The notes below the pieces were generated by a model that had not been told where the DNA came from, made no database searches, and was given only the letters and a program-made list of their open reading frames with translations. 40,030 bases of DNA, from positions 1-40,030 of IMG/VR virus record IMGVR_UViG_3300007734_000681; one strand, 5' to 3'. Positions 1-9,517 of the stretch are shown here, piece after piece; positions within the stretch are counted from its first letter, which is position 1; each line of letters opens with the position of its first letter. This DNA comes from a virus. The translations under genes were made by a program, and so were the position numbers.

Positions 1-1
1 A

Positions 2-1867
2 GACACTTATATTAACAATTCCGACAAATTCCAAAACAAAAATTTTGGAATAGACGAAATATTAGAAATATATGCGTCAAACGCAGGCAAAAAAACTGTT
101 TACACAGATCCAAATTGGCACACTCCACCTCTTACCGCCTCTTCATACGGTAATAATGGATGGCTGGCATATACCACTTCTTCATTGTTCATTTATTCTG
201 GCAGTAAGTGGTATGCTTTTAATCTTACATCTTCTGTAATACCAAATACATCATTTATTGCTAATTTTACAGGTAGATTATCTAATGTAACTACTAACCC
301 AAAAAAACCACTTTATATTTCTGGATCTGCCAATTATGCATCTGGGTCATTTACTGGTAGTATGAATATAACAAGTTATTCGTTCTTTACAGGTAGTTGG
401 AGTACAGGTAGTTTTTCAGGTTCTGTAAGAGTTGGTAGCTTTTTTACAAAATTAAAAGTAAACAAACGGACATATACAACCAGTCCGTTAACGTCATCTT
501 TGACAGGTACAGGCAGCTTTAAAAATTTAAGAGGAAAAATATTAGGAAAATCAAATACCGGCATACCTTGTAGCTCCAGTTTTTATTCTCCAGTAAGAGC
601 TTTTAATTCAGGATCATTTACAGGAAGTTTTAGTGGTTCAACTTCTAAGTTATACATAGAAACTTTAACATCTAGTAAATTGTATTACACAGATGTCAGA
701 AATTTTGTCGGTTACTTTAAAGGTAGATATAGTGGCTCTTTTCAAGCTCCTTCGACAGCCACATACTTAAACTATCCAGAGTTTAGTAGAACATTAATTA
801 AGTTTGATTTAACCACATTGAGTCAGTCTATTTCTAAGAACGAAATTAGTAGTTCAAAATTAAAATTTACACTCAATTTAAAAGCATGTGGTATGAGAAA
901 TCTTCCTCTCAATTATTCCATATATGCTTATCCAATAAGTCAAAGTTGGGAAAATGGAAATGGTAGATATGCAGATGACGGTTCTCAACTAGGAGCTACT
1001 TGGAACAATAGAAGTTATTCAGGTAGCAATTTGTGGTATGGTAATAAAATCACAAATAGTTATCAACAAGTAAATTATTTATTAACAGCTTCATATTCAA
1101 GCGCTAGTTTTCAAAATCAAGGCGGTACTTGGTATTATAAAGTTCCAGCTTCTTATACAAACAAGCCAAAATGGATTTGCAACTCCACTCCGTTTCCATC
1201 ATTAGTCAACGGTGGATTGATTTGCAGTCAGTCATTTACTTATGGTAAACAAAGTGACATATCAATGGACATCACGCAAATTGTCCGTTCTTGGTTATGT
1301 GGATGTATTCCAAATCAAGGACTTATGTTATTGAGTTCATTTGAAATAAGTACACCTCCTCTTCAACCAACCAATGGATTGTTACAGTTTTTTAGTAAAG
1401 ATACCAATACCATTTATAGTCCATATATTGATGTAGGGTGGAATGATACCGTATTTAGCACAGGCAGTTTAAAACCTGTGTCATCTTCTATACAAAATCT
1501 AATTACTTTACAGTCATTAAATAGTGCATATAAAGCTGGCAGTGTTGCTAAAATATTTGTTTTTGCGAGAGACAAATATCCTCTAAAGACATTTAATAAA
1601 GCATATCAACAACCAGCAATGGTCACTCCTAAGTATTTGCCAACTTCTTCTTATTATATGGTAAAAGATGCTGAGTCTGAGGAGGTCTTGGTTAACTTCG
1701 ACGAATATACTAAGTTAAGTTGTGATGCTTTGTATGGTAATTATTTTAAATTAAATACTAATGGATTGCCTCAAGAACGTTATTTGACAGTATTTATTAA
1801 GGTAGAGTACAAGGATGGTACAATTGACATCGTTGATACTGGAAAAATATTTAAAATAACTCGTTAG
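2..1867 (+). CDS. Tail-fibre/virion protein with DNRLRE-like domain, 5' end outside window
   Basis: The reading frame is open from base 2 with no stop, so the gene begins left of the window and 621 residues are visible. A TTG at 185 is only an internal codon. The first ~240 visible residues are rich in Gly-Ser-Phe/Thr-Gly-Ser repeats (SGSFTGSFSGS-like) and look like beta-strand fibre material. Visible residues ~256-486 resemble a DNRLRE-type beta-sandwich: LIKFDLT, SSSKLKFTL, a Tyr/Pro-rich strand, SQSWENG, TWNNRSY, then DITQIVRSWL and a final YSPYIDVGW strand. DNRLRE domains are known from surface and adhesion proteins. The C-terminal ~130 residues form a separate mixed module. It heads a run of virion genes, and the next gene starts one base after its stop. 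A fibre or baseplate appendage role is inferred. The exact subunit cannot be named. Confidence 0.72.
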   Translation, partial: DTYINNSDKFQNKNFGIDEILEIYASNAGKKTVYTDPNWHTPPLTASSYGNNGWLAYTTSSLFIYSGSKWYAFNLTSSVIPNTSFIANFTGRLSNVTTNPKKPLYISGSANYASGSFTGSMNITSYSFFTGSWSTGSFSGSVRVGSFFTKLKVNKRTYTTSPLTSSLTGTGSFKNLRGKILGKSNTGIPCSSSFYSPVRAFNSGSFTGSFSGSTSKLYIETLTSSKLYYTDVRNFVGYFKGRYSGSFQAPSTATYLNYPEFSRTLIKFDLTTLSQSISKNEISSSKLKFTLNLKACGMRNLPLNYSIYAYPISQSWENGNGRYADDGSQLGATWNNRSYSGSNLWYGNKITNSYQQVNYLLTASYSSASFQNQGGTWYYKVPASYTNKPKWICNSTPFPSLVNGGLICSQSFTYGKQSDISMDITQIVRSWLCGCIPNQGLMLLSSFEISTPPLQPTNGLLQFFSKDTNTIYSPYIDVGWNDTVFSTGSLKPVSSSIQNLITLQSLNSAYKAGSVAKIFVFARDKYPLKTFNKAYQQPAMVTPKYLPTSSYYMVKDAESEEVLVNFDEYTKLSCDALYGNYFKLNTNGLPQERYLTVFIKVEYKDGTIDIVDTGKIFKITR

Positions 1868-1868
1868 T

Positions 1869-2345
1869 ATGGCAAATATACCATTAGTATATAACGTATC
1901 ATTAAGTGATATACAAACATTTAAAGACTTTGGTACATTTCAAAATAACTTTGATGATTTTGGAAATGACCAATTGGTTTACAATATATCACAATCGTTT
2001 GATGGCAAATTCAATTATATTAAATTGCCAATTAAAAGTTTTTTATATAACGAAAACAAAATTGCCGATACATCTACTGTAGAATTCACCGAATTACAAA
2101 CGTCTGCAGTTGAAGAAAAAAGAAATTTGACAGATGTTATAATTCAGTATAATAATTTGATTGAGGAAAATAGAATCTTAAATCAAACGGTAAATAGCTT
2201 GGTGGAAAAATACGAAAACAACGATGACAAACAAGTTATCGCCGCTATGAAAAACGAAATTATTGGTTTACGAATCAAATTGGGACAAGGAAAAGTTCCT
2301 TCGGATTTTGGTGACGACTATCCATTTTTACCATTAACTTCTTAA
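1869..2345 (+). CDS. Small coiled-coil protein of the fibre/baseplate cluster
   Basis: This 158-aa protein was not recognised. Residues ~1-75 are mixed beta-like sequence. Residues ~78-145 are Glu/Asn/Lys/Leu-rich with heptad-like spacing (IEENRILNQTVNSLVEKY), predicting a coiled coil, and the end is Pro/Phe-rich. The ATG follows the previous TAG with one base between, and its own TAA is one base from the next ATG, so it is probably translationally coupled between two large structural genes. There is no Shine-Dalgarno sequence. A coiled-coil linker, trimerisation factor or assembly chaperone for the neighbouring fibre proteins would fit, but this is inference from position and composition only. 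Confidence 0.6.
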   Translation: MANIPLVYNVSLSDIQTFKDFGTFQNNFDDFGNDQLVYNISQSFDGKFNYIKLPIKSFLYNENKIADTSTVEFTELQTSAVEEKRNLTDVIIQYNNLIEENRILNQTVNSLVEKYENNDDKQVIAAMKNEIIGLRIKLGQGKVPSDFGDDYPFLPLTS

Positions 2346-2346
2346 T

Positions 2347-5300
2347 ATGCCTTACGACTATTTGACAATAAACGATAATGATTTAAATAAGGGCATTACA
2401 AGTGCATCTTATTTGAATACTAATTTACAGTCTTTGTACGAACAAAAATTGGTCAATGAGGATATATTTTATGGAGAATCTGACGATGACTTATTTGAGT
2501 TTACTCTTTATAATAATAACCAACAACTAGTAAGTTTTAACAGAGTAGTTCCTTCAGTTACGTATTCTGTATTACAAGGAAGTTATAGAGATATTAATAA
2601 CGTATTGCGATCATACAGATTTGCAAACCCATTTACAAATATTGTATCTTATAAGAATGATATTTTATTACATCCACAATTTGATTTAAATGCAAGTGGA
2701 GTGGGTCCTGGTTTATATTATTTGTTGTATAACCCAGTTAGAAATATAGCTGGTAATCCAACGAACAGATTAGTTATAAAAGAGATATCTCCTAGTAGAA
2801 CTGAGATACGTTTGTCTTACGCATTTGATACAACTAAAAATGAATCATCTAGATTAGACGCTGTTAAAATAACATCTTTTGCGGATAAAAAATATTTGCT
2901 GTTAAGAATTTATCAAGATTTAATTGGTATTATTAAAAACAATCCAATTGAACAAGACTTTCTATTAAATAAAGACAAGTACAATTACGCAGATATTTGT
3001 TTAAAGTTGGGTCTTAAAAGTGAAGCTGAATTACAAGAGTTTGTAACATCAACTTACGTTGGGTACAATACAGTTATAAAATTAAATAACGATGTAGATA
3101 ATGTAATTTTACAGACAAGTAAATTTTCAGGTGTACAAGAACAAATTAATAATTTCATTTACACATACAACAACGTAGAATTTAGCAGTGAAGAAATATT
3201 GGACTCTTTTAGAATAATCACACTAAAAGTATCTCAAGATAGAGTATTGCAAAAAAGCTCTATAAATGATATCGATCTACAAAATATATTGGGATTGTTT
3301 GAACAAACAATTTATACCGATTGGATATTGCCACAGGTAACTAATTTACTTGCAAATTATAAAACAAAATATTACGGTTATTACAAGAATGCTTTGAATT
3401 TCGACAATGGAAATTTAATAAAAATTCTAGACCATACAAACTATTTGAATCCAACGGATGGTACTTTTAATGTCCAAGTAAAATTAGATGTTCCATTGCC
3501 TTTGCAGTACAATGTAAAAACTACTTGTTGGATATCAAATATATCAATTGCTCCAATTTATTTCAAAGCTAATTTATTTACATCAAAAATATCAAGAAAG
3601 GTATTTTTAAACGATATAAACTTTGATGTACAGGTAAATGCTGTAAACTCTTCTACTCAAAAATTCGATAGTAATGATGCGTTTACATTGGATAAAGCAA
3701 AGATAAGATTAAAAGAAAAGTATAATGATTTGTATATCGATTATACAGATTTTAACAATTTCATTAATTATTCATCCGCTGAATTACGTACTAAGATCGC
3801 TAAGAATAAGATTAAGGATTATAATCAACTTGAATCCGTTAAGAAATCAACGATTACATCTTCGTTGAATACAAACGCTTTAATTTCTTCTTCTTACAGT
3901 CAGTTAGTAAATCAAAAAACAGCGCAACAAATCACATTGTTAGATACATTCGATGAGTACGAATCCTATTTGTTTTTCAATTCATCAAGTATAGATGATA
4001 AAATTGATGAAGCTATTACGTATGATTCAGATAACTATAATAGTTTAGTATATCAACTTCCTGAGTATGTAAAGGACGATTCCGATTCAGCTGATTATAT
4101 AAAATTCACAGCAATGGTTGGTCATTTCTTTGATAATATATTAGTATTTATCAAGAAGTTTCCCAAAGCATATCCTATTTCTAACAATGATTCAAACTAC
4201 TATCCAAAAAATTATATAGACGAATTATTGAATAGTTTTAGTTGGAATATTGATATTGATAAATTTTCTCAGAGTGATTTGAATCAATTGTATTTCAATA
4301 ACCAAGAAATTGCAGGTTATAATTCCGCATCTTATTTTGATTATACAAAATCAATTTTAAATAGATTCGCAAATAATATTTCATCTGTATATAAATCCAA
4401 GGGTACAGTCAATTCATTCGAAATGATACGTACTATGTTTGGCATTCCAGCTGGAATAATATCAACCAGAGAATACGGAAGTGCTGATGCTTTTTCTAAT
4501 CGTGATAATTACTTTGTATACGATGATATCATTTATATGACAGATTTCAAGGAAAATAATTTCTTGAATTTTGAACACACTAGTAGCGATTTCATTTATA
4601 CTACTAGTAGTTATTATGCATCTGGATCTAACATTAACACATTCACTAGTAGTACCGAGTATTCTTCACGATTTAACGGCATATCTACAATAGAATTTTC
4701 TTTAAGATTTAAGTCTACAGATTATAACTTTGGTGATAAAATACAATTGTTGTCGAAGTATAGAAATAAAAAATCCGATTGGAATTTATTTGTTAAAAAA
4801 TCAAAACAGGTTGAGTCAGGTCAATTAATATTTGAAATTCACCCATATGAATTAGGCAATACAACATCTAGTTTGGTGTTGAATGAAATGCCTTTGTTAA
4901 ACGGTAACATTTTTACAGTGATGTTAAAACGTGAACCTATCGCTGGTGATTTTGATAAATTGAATATAAGTTCAAGTAAAATTATTAATAAAGTTACACC
5001 ATTTGTTATAGAGGACGACGGAGACTTCGTGGTTGAAGATGATAATGATTTTGTAACATTAGCGTCCCAAAAAACAACTTTAACTTCATCATATTTCGTC
5101 AATTCAACAAAAGAATATATTCCATACGTTTATAGTCTATCTATTAATCAATATGATGGTAGCACTAAGAATTTTTCATCAACTAAACGTAAAATTATAA
5201 GCCATACCGCTAATAGAAACTTTTCATCAGGCAGTTATTATATAGGTAATTATTCATCTTCAGTTTCATTTATAGGAAATTTGGATAAAATCAAAGTTTT

Positions 5301-6972
5301 AAAAGACCCACTTGATAATCAATATTTCGATGAACATTCCTATAATTTAGACTCAATATCAATACCAAATAAGGAAGATGTTTATTCTAATTTGTTTTAT
5401 TTATGGAGTTTTGATACGCCTGTAGATTTGTATTCACCCTCATCTATTCGTACATCTGTAGACAATCAAAATATCTATTATCAGACACAATTCTTTGCTT
5501 ACAATTTCGGCCAAAAAGAAAAATATTTTAGTTATCCAACTTGTTCTAACGTATCGATTAATCAATTTCCATATCAGTTTGATAAAATCAATGTTAAACA
5601 AACTATAAATACAAATAATTTTGGGCCAAATTATAAGATTAACAGTAAGATAAACAAAATAACAGAAACTGCGTTGTCTAATTTAACACCATACGATTAT
5701 TCAACACGTATTCAGGACAGTTTGGGTGATGATTCCATCTTATCTGGATTTTTTATAAGTCCATATAACTATTTGAATCAAAAAATAGAGAATTTTATAG
5801 GTTTAGATGGTATATCGGATATCATCGGTGAACCTGAAAATCTAACTAAACAAAACTACGTAGGTTTAACTACCTTACAACGTGAATTTGGCAAAATCAA
5901 TGAAAAATATGTATACCCACAAGAATTTTATAGCACTTATAAATTCTATATCGATTTTTCTATATTCGACGTTGTTCAAAATTTGAAACCAGCTAGATCC
6001 AATTTATTAACAGGAGTTTTATTGGAGCCAAGCTTGTTCGAACGTAAAAAGTTTAACTACAGAGATGTTGAGTTTGTAACAAATGACGAATTCAATTTAT
6101 ATTTTAATAATAAAGCTACATTTACATCGTCATTAATAAATACGAACAATACTTCAAGCTTTACTATAGTAACCAGTTCACGTGTTAATGACATTACATC
6201 TGATAAAAATACATACAACTATTCTCGTCTTGAAATTAAAGATACAATAGATGATCGTGATTTTATTTATGCAAAATATGGGAAGTATGTATTTGTTGAT
6301 CCAAATGGATATAATGTACGAGACACCGTTAATGTAGGTAAAAAAGATTATTATCAATGCGTTAATAACGACGGACTTGTAGTAACATTTACTTCTTCTT
6401 TTTATGAAGTTCAAGTTATTGGTTCTGGATCGGGATATTCAACAGGTACATCTGGCACAGCAGGTTCTTCTGGTACATCCGGAACATCAGGCACCTCAGG
6501 CACTTCAGGTACATCTGGTACAAATTATATAGGATTTAATGTTCAAGTTACAGGAAGTAAGTACTTAAAAAACTACTATAAAGGTGTGTTTAATACAGGA
6601 TATTCTAATAGACATTTAAGTAAATTCTCATTTGTTGGAAGTAGAACAAAATATCAAGCAGTAAGTAGTTCTAAGACACAACTTGTGAACGGATTAAAGT
6701 TGAGTTCAAAAGGCGATATTACATACTACACTTATATCAAGGGTAAAAATGACAAAAATAGTACTGTAAATAGAGACGGCATTACAAATGGAAGTGCGCC
6801 TGTTATTACTATACCTGGATTTTTAAGTTTGAATATTGAAACCAATAATGCTCCTGCATATGGTGACACAACTGGTTCAATCGGTAATACTGACTCACTA
6901 TTCACACAATTACCATTAACTGCGTCTTTACTAACCAGTGCAAGTTTGGAAAGATACATAATGAATTTATAA
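2347..6972 (+). CDS. Very large (1541 aa) baseplate/tail-fibre structural protein
   Basis: One of the two largest genes here. The Asn/Tyr/Ser-rich composition is typical of virion fibres. Around residue 683 there is a Y-K-S-K-G-T motif followed by a short hydrophobic helix and F-G-I-P, a signature I associate with large tail-associated proteins of T4-like marine phages. Residues ~772-995 resemble a LamG/concanavalin-like jelly roll (RFNGISTIEFSLRF, LLSKYRNK, LIFEIHPYEL), which would bind carbohydrate. Residues 1367-1392 are a Gly-Thr-Ser tandem repeat, then a ~150-residue beta-rich tail. The repeat probably acts as a flexible or trimeric stalk. No enzyme motif was seen. The ATG lies one base after the preceding TAA. 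Host-receptor contact is inferred from the domain mix. Assignment to a specific T4 gene is not possible. Confidence 0.75.
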   Translation: MPYDYLTINDNDLNKGITSASYLNTNLQSLYEQKLVNEDIFYGESDDDLFEFTLYNNNQQLVSFNRVVPSVTYSVLQGSYRDINNVLRSYRFANPFTNIVSYKNDILLHPQFDLNASGVGPGLYYLLYNPVRNIAGNPTNRLVIKEISPSRTEIRLSYAFDTTKNESSRLDAVKITSFADKKYLLLRIYQDLIGIIKNNPIEQDFLLNKDKYNYADICLKLGLKSEAELQEFVTSTYVGYNTVIKLNNDVDNVILQTSKFSGVQEQINNFIYTYNNVEFSSEEILDSFRIITLKVSQDRVLQKSSINDIDLQNILGLFEQTIYTDWILPQVTNLLANYKTKYYGYYKNALNFDNGNLIKILDHTNYLNPTDGTFNVQVKLDVPLPLQYNVKTTCWISNISIAPIYFKANLFTSKISRKVFLNDINFDVQVNAVNSSTQKFDSNDAFTLDKAKIRLKEKYNDLYIDYTDFNNFINYSSAELRTKIAKNKIKDYNQLESVKKSTITSSLNTNALISSSYSQLVNQKTAQQITLLDTFDEYESYLFFNSSSIDDKIDEAITYDSDNYNSLVYQLPEYVKDDSDSADYIKFTAMVGHFFDNILVFIKKFPKAYPISNNDSNYYPKNYIDELLNSFSWNIDIDKFSQSDLNQLYFNNQEIAGYNSASYFDYTKSILNRFANNISSVYKSKGTVNSFEMIRTMFGIPAGIISTREYGSADAFSNRDNYFVYDDIIYMTDFKENNFLNFEHTSSDFIYTTSSYYASGSNINTFTSSTEYSSRFNGISTIEFSLRFKSTDYNFGDKIQLLSKYRNKKSDWNLFVKKSKQVESGQLIFEIHPYELGNTTSSLVLNEMPLLNGNIFTVMLKREPIAGDFDKLNISSSKIINKVTPFVIEDDGDFVVEDDNDFVTLASQKTTLTSSYFVNSTKEYIPYVYSLSINQYDGSTKNFSSTKRKIISHTANRNFSSGSYYIGNYSSSVSFIGNLDKIKVLKDPLDNQYFDEHSYNLDSISIPNKEDVYSNLFYLWSFDTPVDLYSPSSIRTSVDNQNIYYQTQFFAYNFGQKEKYFSYPTCSNVSINQFPYQFDKINVKQTINTNNFGPNYKINSKINKITETALSNLTPYDYSTRIQDSLGDDSILSGFFISPYNYLNQKIENFIGLDGISDIIGEPENLTKQNYVGLTTLQREFGKINEKYVYPQEFYSTYKFYIDFSIFDVVQNLKPARSNLLTGVLLEPSLFERKKFNYRDVEFVTNDEFNLYFNNKATFTSSLINTNNTSSFTIVTSSRVNDITSDKNTYNYSRLEIKDTIDDRDFIYAKYGKYVFVDPNGYNVRDTVNVGKKDYYQCVNNDGLVVTFTSSFYEVQVIGSGSGYSTGTSGTAGSSGTSGTSGTSGTSGTSGTNYIGFNVQVTGSKYLKNYYKGVFNTGYSNRHLSKFSFVGSRTKYQAVSSSKTQLVNGLKLSSKGDITYYTYIKGKNDKNSTVNRDGITNGSAPVITIPGFLSLNIETNNAPAYGDTTGSIGNTDSLFTQLPLTASLLTSASLERYIMNL
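6445..6522 (+). repeat. In-frame 9-bp tandem repeat encoding (Gly-Thr-Ser)n
   Basis: Eight consecutive nine-base units plus a partial one encode GTS, with single GTA and GSS variants. The units use different synonymous codons (ggt/ggc/gga; aca/acc/act; tct/tcc/tca). The protein pattern is therefore kept while the DNA has diverged, which argues against very recent slippage. It forms a low-complexity linker near the C-terminus of the 1541-aa structural protein. Confidence 0.9.
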
Positions 6973-7018
6973 TTCATATTTTTGAGTAAAAATTAAAACT
7001 TATCAATAATTATTATAT

Positions 7019-7660
7019 ATGGCATATTTAAATAACAACATTCTTACAGCGAATGCTGTATTGACTAAAAAGGGAAGAGAAATCCTCGCAAAAACGGGTG
7101 GATTAAACATTACAGCCTTTGCGTTGGCTGACGATGAAATCGATTACACACAGTTTAATCCAAATCACCCACTAGGCAGTGCATATTACGACATAGCTAT
7201 TCGCAATACTCCTATTATGGAGCCTATTACGGATGAATCACAGTCAATGAAGTATAAGTTAGTAACTTTAAATGATGGAGTAACATCTGTACCAACAATA
7301 AGTGTAGCACAAAGTGTAATTACTGTAGATAGAGATTATACCGGCGAACTCTTAATTAGTCCTAGTACAAACCCAACTTACAATGTTACTCTTGGGTATA
7401 CTGCAATTTTGGCAAATAAAAACGTAGGCACATTGGTTGTGACCGAAACAAATAGTTTGAATTCAACCAGTGCTACAATTCCTACTTTCTCAGGAGATTT
7501 AACTTCGCAAACTTCTCAAGTAGTAGTAGGTAACAAATTTAGATTTGTTCCAAATGCTGGTTTGTCTAAAACTACAACCACTAATATTACAATTATTGGC
7601 AATGAAAGTGGTGGTAACACATCCATTACAGTGACAGTTAAAGTCCCAACAACAACATAA
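7019..7660 (+). CDS. Virion structural protein, conserved N-terminus plus Ig-like C-terminus
   Basis: This 213-aa protein has an N-terminus (NNILTANAVLTKKGREIL, FALADDEIDY, NPNHPLGSAYY) that I recall as a conserved block in structural genes of uncultured T4-like phages. The family has no firm biochemical role that I know of. Residues ~90-213 are Thr/Val/Ser-rich alternating strands, consistent with one Ig-like domain often fused to phage virion proteins. There is a 46-base AT-rich gap upstream without a Shine-Dalgarno sequence, and the next ATG is two bases after its TAA. Its place between large fibre genes suggests a tail or baseplate decoration or connector. The N-terminal block is the more reliable part of the call, and the Ig assignment is inference from composition. 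Confidence 0.65.
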   Translation: MAYLNNNILTANAVLTKKGREILAKTGGLNITAFALADDEIDYTQFNPNHPLGSAYYDIAIRNTPIMEPITDESQSMKYKLVTLNDGVTSVPTISVAQSVITVDRDYTGELLISPSTNPTYNVTLGYTAILANKNVGTLVVTETNSLNSTSATIPTFSGDLTSQTSQVVVGNKFRFVPNAGLSKTTTTNITIIGNESGGNTSITVTVKVPTTT

Positions 7661-7662
7661 TT

Positions 7663-8781
7663 ATGATATTTAGTAAATTTAATAATGACGACATCGTAGT
7701 GGGTAGAATAAATCAAGTATCTTCTGGTTTATTTGGAACTGGCAGTTTATTTGTTAGTCAATCTACGTTTGTAACACAATCAGGTGTTACTGGTCAAGCT
7801 AATCAACTTACTGGTTCTAGCCCATATGATGTAAGAAATGGTCAATATTATCTTGATATTTACTCAGGCGGAGACTTATATTTTGATGTAGCATACGGCG
7901 ATTATGCAAATAGTGGTAGTTCACGTTTTGATGTCACTACTTATACAACTCCAGTATTGACAAATGAAACGAAAGTTATCTACTCTCAATATAAAAACAC
8001 TCTTTTACAACCAGGAGATACGTTATTTAGTTTTGCATCCGGAAGCGTAGATAATATCGTAGACAGTGAAGCTGTTTATGTAATTAGTTATGCCGCAGAT
8101 AAATTTAAAGATCAAATAGATCCAGGACAAATACAAATTTCTTTCAGTGGATCAGTTGCACCGAAAAAATTTACATTTATCGATGATTCACAAATTGTAA
8201 ATAAACAACAAAATTCATACAATTTAATTTCCGGATCAATTGTAAATGGAATCGCTACGCCTTATTTGAAAAATGGATCGCCTGTTTATGCGGGTATTGG
8301 TCTGATGTATCCATCGAATGGCGTTATCGTATTTAATGCTATAAATCTAGATAAATACGTTGGAATTACAGCTGGTCAACAAATTTTAAATAGAAAAAAC
8401 TATTCCAATAGTGTAACTACTACAAATCGAAGTGGATACTGGAAAGTTTGGACAAGAGATTTTTATAATGCTCTTAGAAGATCCAAATCAACTATGGGAG
8501 TTAGAAAGTCTGAATTTGTACCTTCTACAAATTACTTCGTTCGTGTTAAAAATAAAGAATTTAATTATAGCAATAATCCAACTTTTGTTTCAGATGGAAC
8601 TGATGGTTTGACCAAAGGAACTATTATTTATCAAGATCTGATTAATAATCCAAGAACATATATTACCTCGGTTGGTTTATATAATGATAATAATGAACTA
8701 TTGGCGATTGGTAAAATTAGTCAACCTACAATGAAATCTTTTGATAACGAATTATTGATTAAGGTGCGGATTGATTTCTAA
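7663..8781 (+). CDS. Virion structural protein with C-terminal YIT-VGLY module
   Basis: A 372-aa protein rich in Ser/Gly/Asn/Tyr, with no enzymatic motif. The first ~180 residues look like beta-strand fibre sequence. The middle contains a conserved-looking basic segment (YWKVWTRDFYNALRRSK). The last ~40 residues (YITSVGLYNDNNELLAIGK, then QP and a beta strand) clearly resemble the C-terminus of the 858-aa protein ending at 12094, which suggests a shared attachment module. Start ATG lies two bases after the previous stop, so coupling is likely. A baseplate or fibre-connector role is inferred from neighbours. The protein is not matched to any named T4 component. Confidence 0.65.
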   Translation: MIFSKFNNDDIVVGRINQVSSGLFGTGSLFVSQSTFVTQSGVTGQANQLTGSSPYDVRNGQYYLDIYSGGDLYFDVAYGDYANSGSSRFDVTTYTTPVLTNETKVIYSQYKNTLLQPGDTLFSFASGSVDNIVDSEAVYVISYAADKFKDQIDPGQIQISFSGSVAPKKFTFIDDSQIVNKQQNSYNLISGSIVNGIATPYLKNGSPVYAGIGLMYPSNGVIVFNAINLDKYVGITAGQQILNRKNYSNSVTTTNRSGYWKVWTRDFYNALRRSKSTMGVRKSEFVPSTNYFVRVKNKEFNYSNNPTFVSDGTDGLTKGTIIYQDLINNPRTYITSVGLYNDNNELLAIGKISQPTMKSFDNELLIKVRIDF

Positions 8782-8791
8782 TATATAATAG
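8782..8791 (+). promoter_or_regulatory. Candidate -10-like box TATATAATAG
   Basis: This decamer begins just after the stop of the 372-aa gene and 36 bases before the next ATG. The same ten bases recur at 12105-12114 before another virion gene. It resembles a bacterial -10 element, but no matching -35 hexamer is obvious. Confidence 0.3.
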
Positions 8792-8800
8792 TTTGTTTTT

Positions 8801-8819
8801 ATTCTATTTATAATAGAAT
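8801..8819 (+). promoter_or_regulatory. Inverted repeat overlapping the start codon at 8818
   Basis: A perfect 7-bp inverted repeat (ATTCTAT / ATAGAAT) with a five-base TTATA loop. The right arm contains the A and T of the ATG at 8818-8820. The stem is A/T-rich and so weak. It could partly hide the start codon, or be a protein-binding palindrome. It also contains a one-mismatch copy of the recurrent TTATATTTATWA word (8802-8813). Confidence 0.35.
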
Positions 8820-9516
8820 GATCAAATTTTTTAAAACACAAGACGTACTGGTTACCAGATTTACTGTTTCCAAAGAAAAGACGTTTAATAACGTTTTAAA
8901 TAATCTTCTTTTTGGCACAGACGGTACCGATGACAGTGCATTTCCGATACAATTGTCTTATATTTCTTGCGATAATAATAAGTCTGGAAGTTGTGAGGGA
9001 GTTACTTTCGATGATGTATATTTAGCAATTACACAATTTGAAGAATCGTCTCAAATTGATTTTTCAGTGGGTAAATATGTAAATTCTAGTTCTGTTTTTT
9101 ATCCGTCGTCAAGTGCTAAATGGAATCCAGTGGTTAATCCTGTAAATGTTAACGGTACATACAAGGGACAGGTTTATAATACTGTAAATAAAATGTATTA
9201 TAACAATTACAATAATAGTTATAACATATTTGGTTTTGACGATTACGACCATCAGCGTACAAAATTAGATTTGACTAATGATTTTTCTTTATATAAATTA
9301 ACCGTTGATCAAACTGGCGATGGAATTAAAAGAAATTCGGTTGTGATATATAATCAATCAGGAGATATAGTTTCCAACATACTCGACGATGGAAATCATA
9401 ATTTGATATTGGGTGGTACTTATTTTATTAATAGTTACGAATTCACTACTGGAAGCAAAGATACTGTAGAAAACCGTGGTACTTATGGTTTGGGTTATTA
9501 TTTATTGAATACATAG
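8818..9516 (+). CDS. Uncharacterised virion-cluster protein, 232 aa
   Basis: Not recognised. The sequence is Asn/Tyr/Ser/Asp-rich and beta-strand-like throughout, with three cysteines close together near residues 51-59 (SYISCDNNKSGSCEG). There is no signal peptide and no transmembrane segment. The C-terminal half contains an alternating pattern (VVIYNQSGDIV, HNLILGGTYF) that looks like a small beta-sandwich. The start codon sits inside an AT-rich inverted repeat, and the gene ends one base before the ATG of the FG-GAP gene. Co-orientation and tight spacing with fibre genes support a structural role. Nothing in the sequence supports a more precise statement. Confidence 0.58.
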   Translation: MIKFFKTQDVLVTRFTVSKEKTFNNVLNNLLFGTDGTDDSAFPIQLSYISCDNNKSGSCEGVTFDDVYLAITQFEESSQIDFSVGKYVNSSSVFYPSSSAKWNPVVNPVNVNGTYKGQVYNTVNKMYYNNYNNSYNIFGFDDYDHQRTKLDLTNDFSLYKLTVDQTGDGIKRNSVVIYNQSGDIVSNILDDGNHNLILGGTYFINSYEFTTGSKDTVENRGTYGLGYYLLNT

Positions 9517-9517
9517 T

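Noticed and set aside
185-187. TTG as the start codon of the first structural gene
   Set aside because: The same frame is open back to base 2 with fibre-like sequence, so the gene is simply cut by the window edge.
6445-6522. Tandem 9-bp repeat considered as CRISPR or origin iterons
   Set aside because: It is in frame, has no spacers, and encodes a Gly-Thr-Ser linker.
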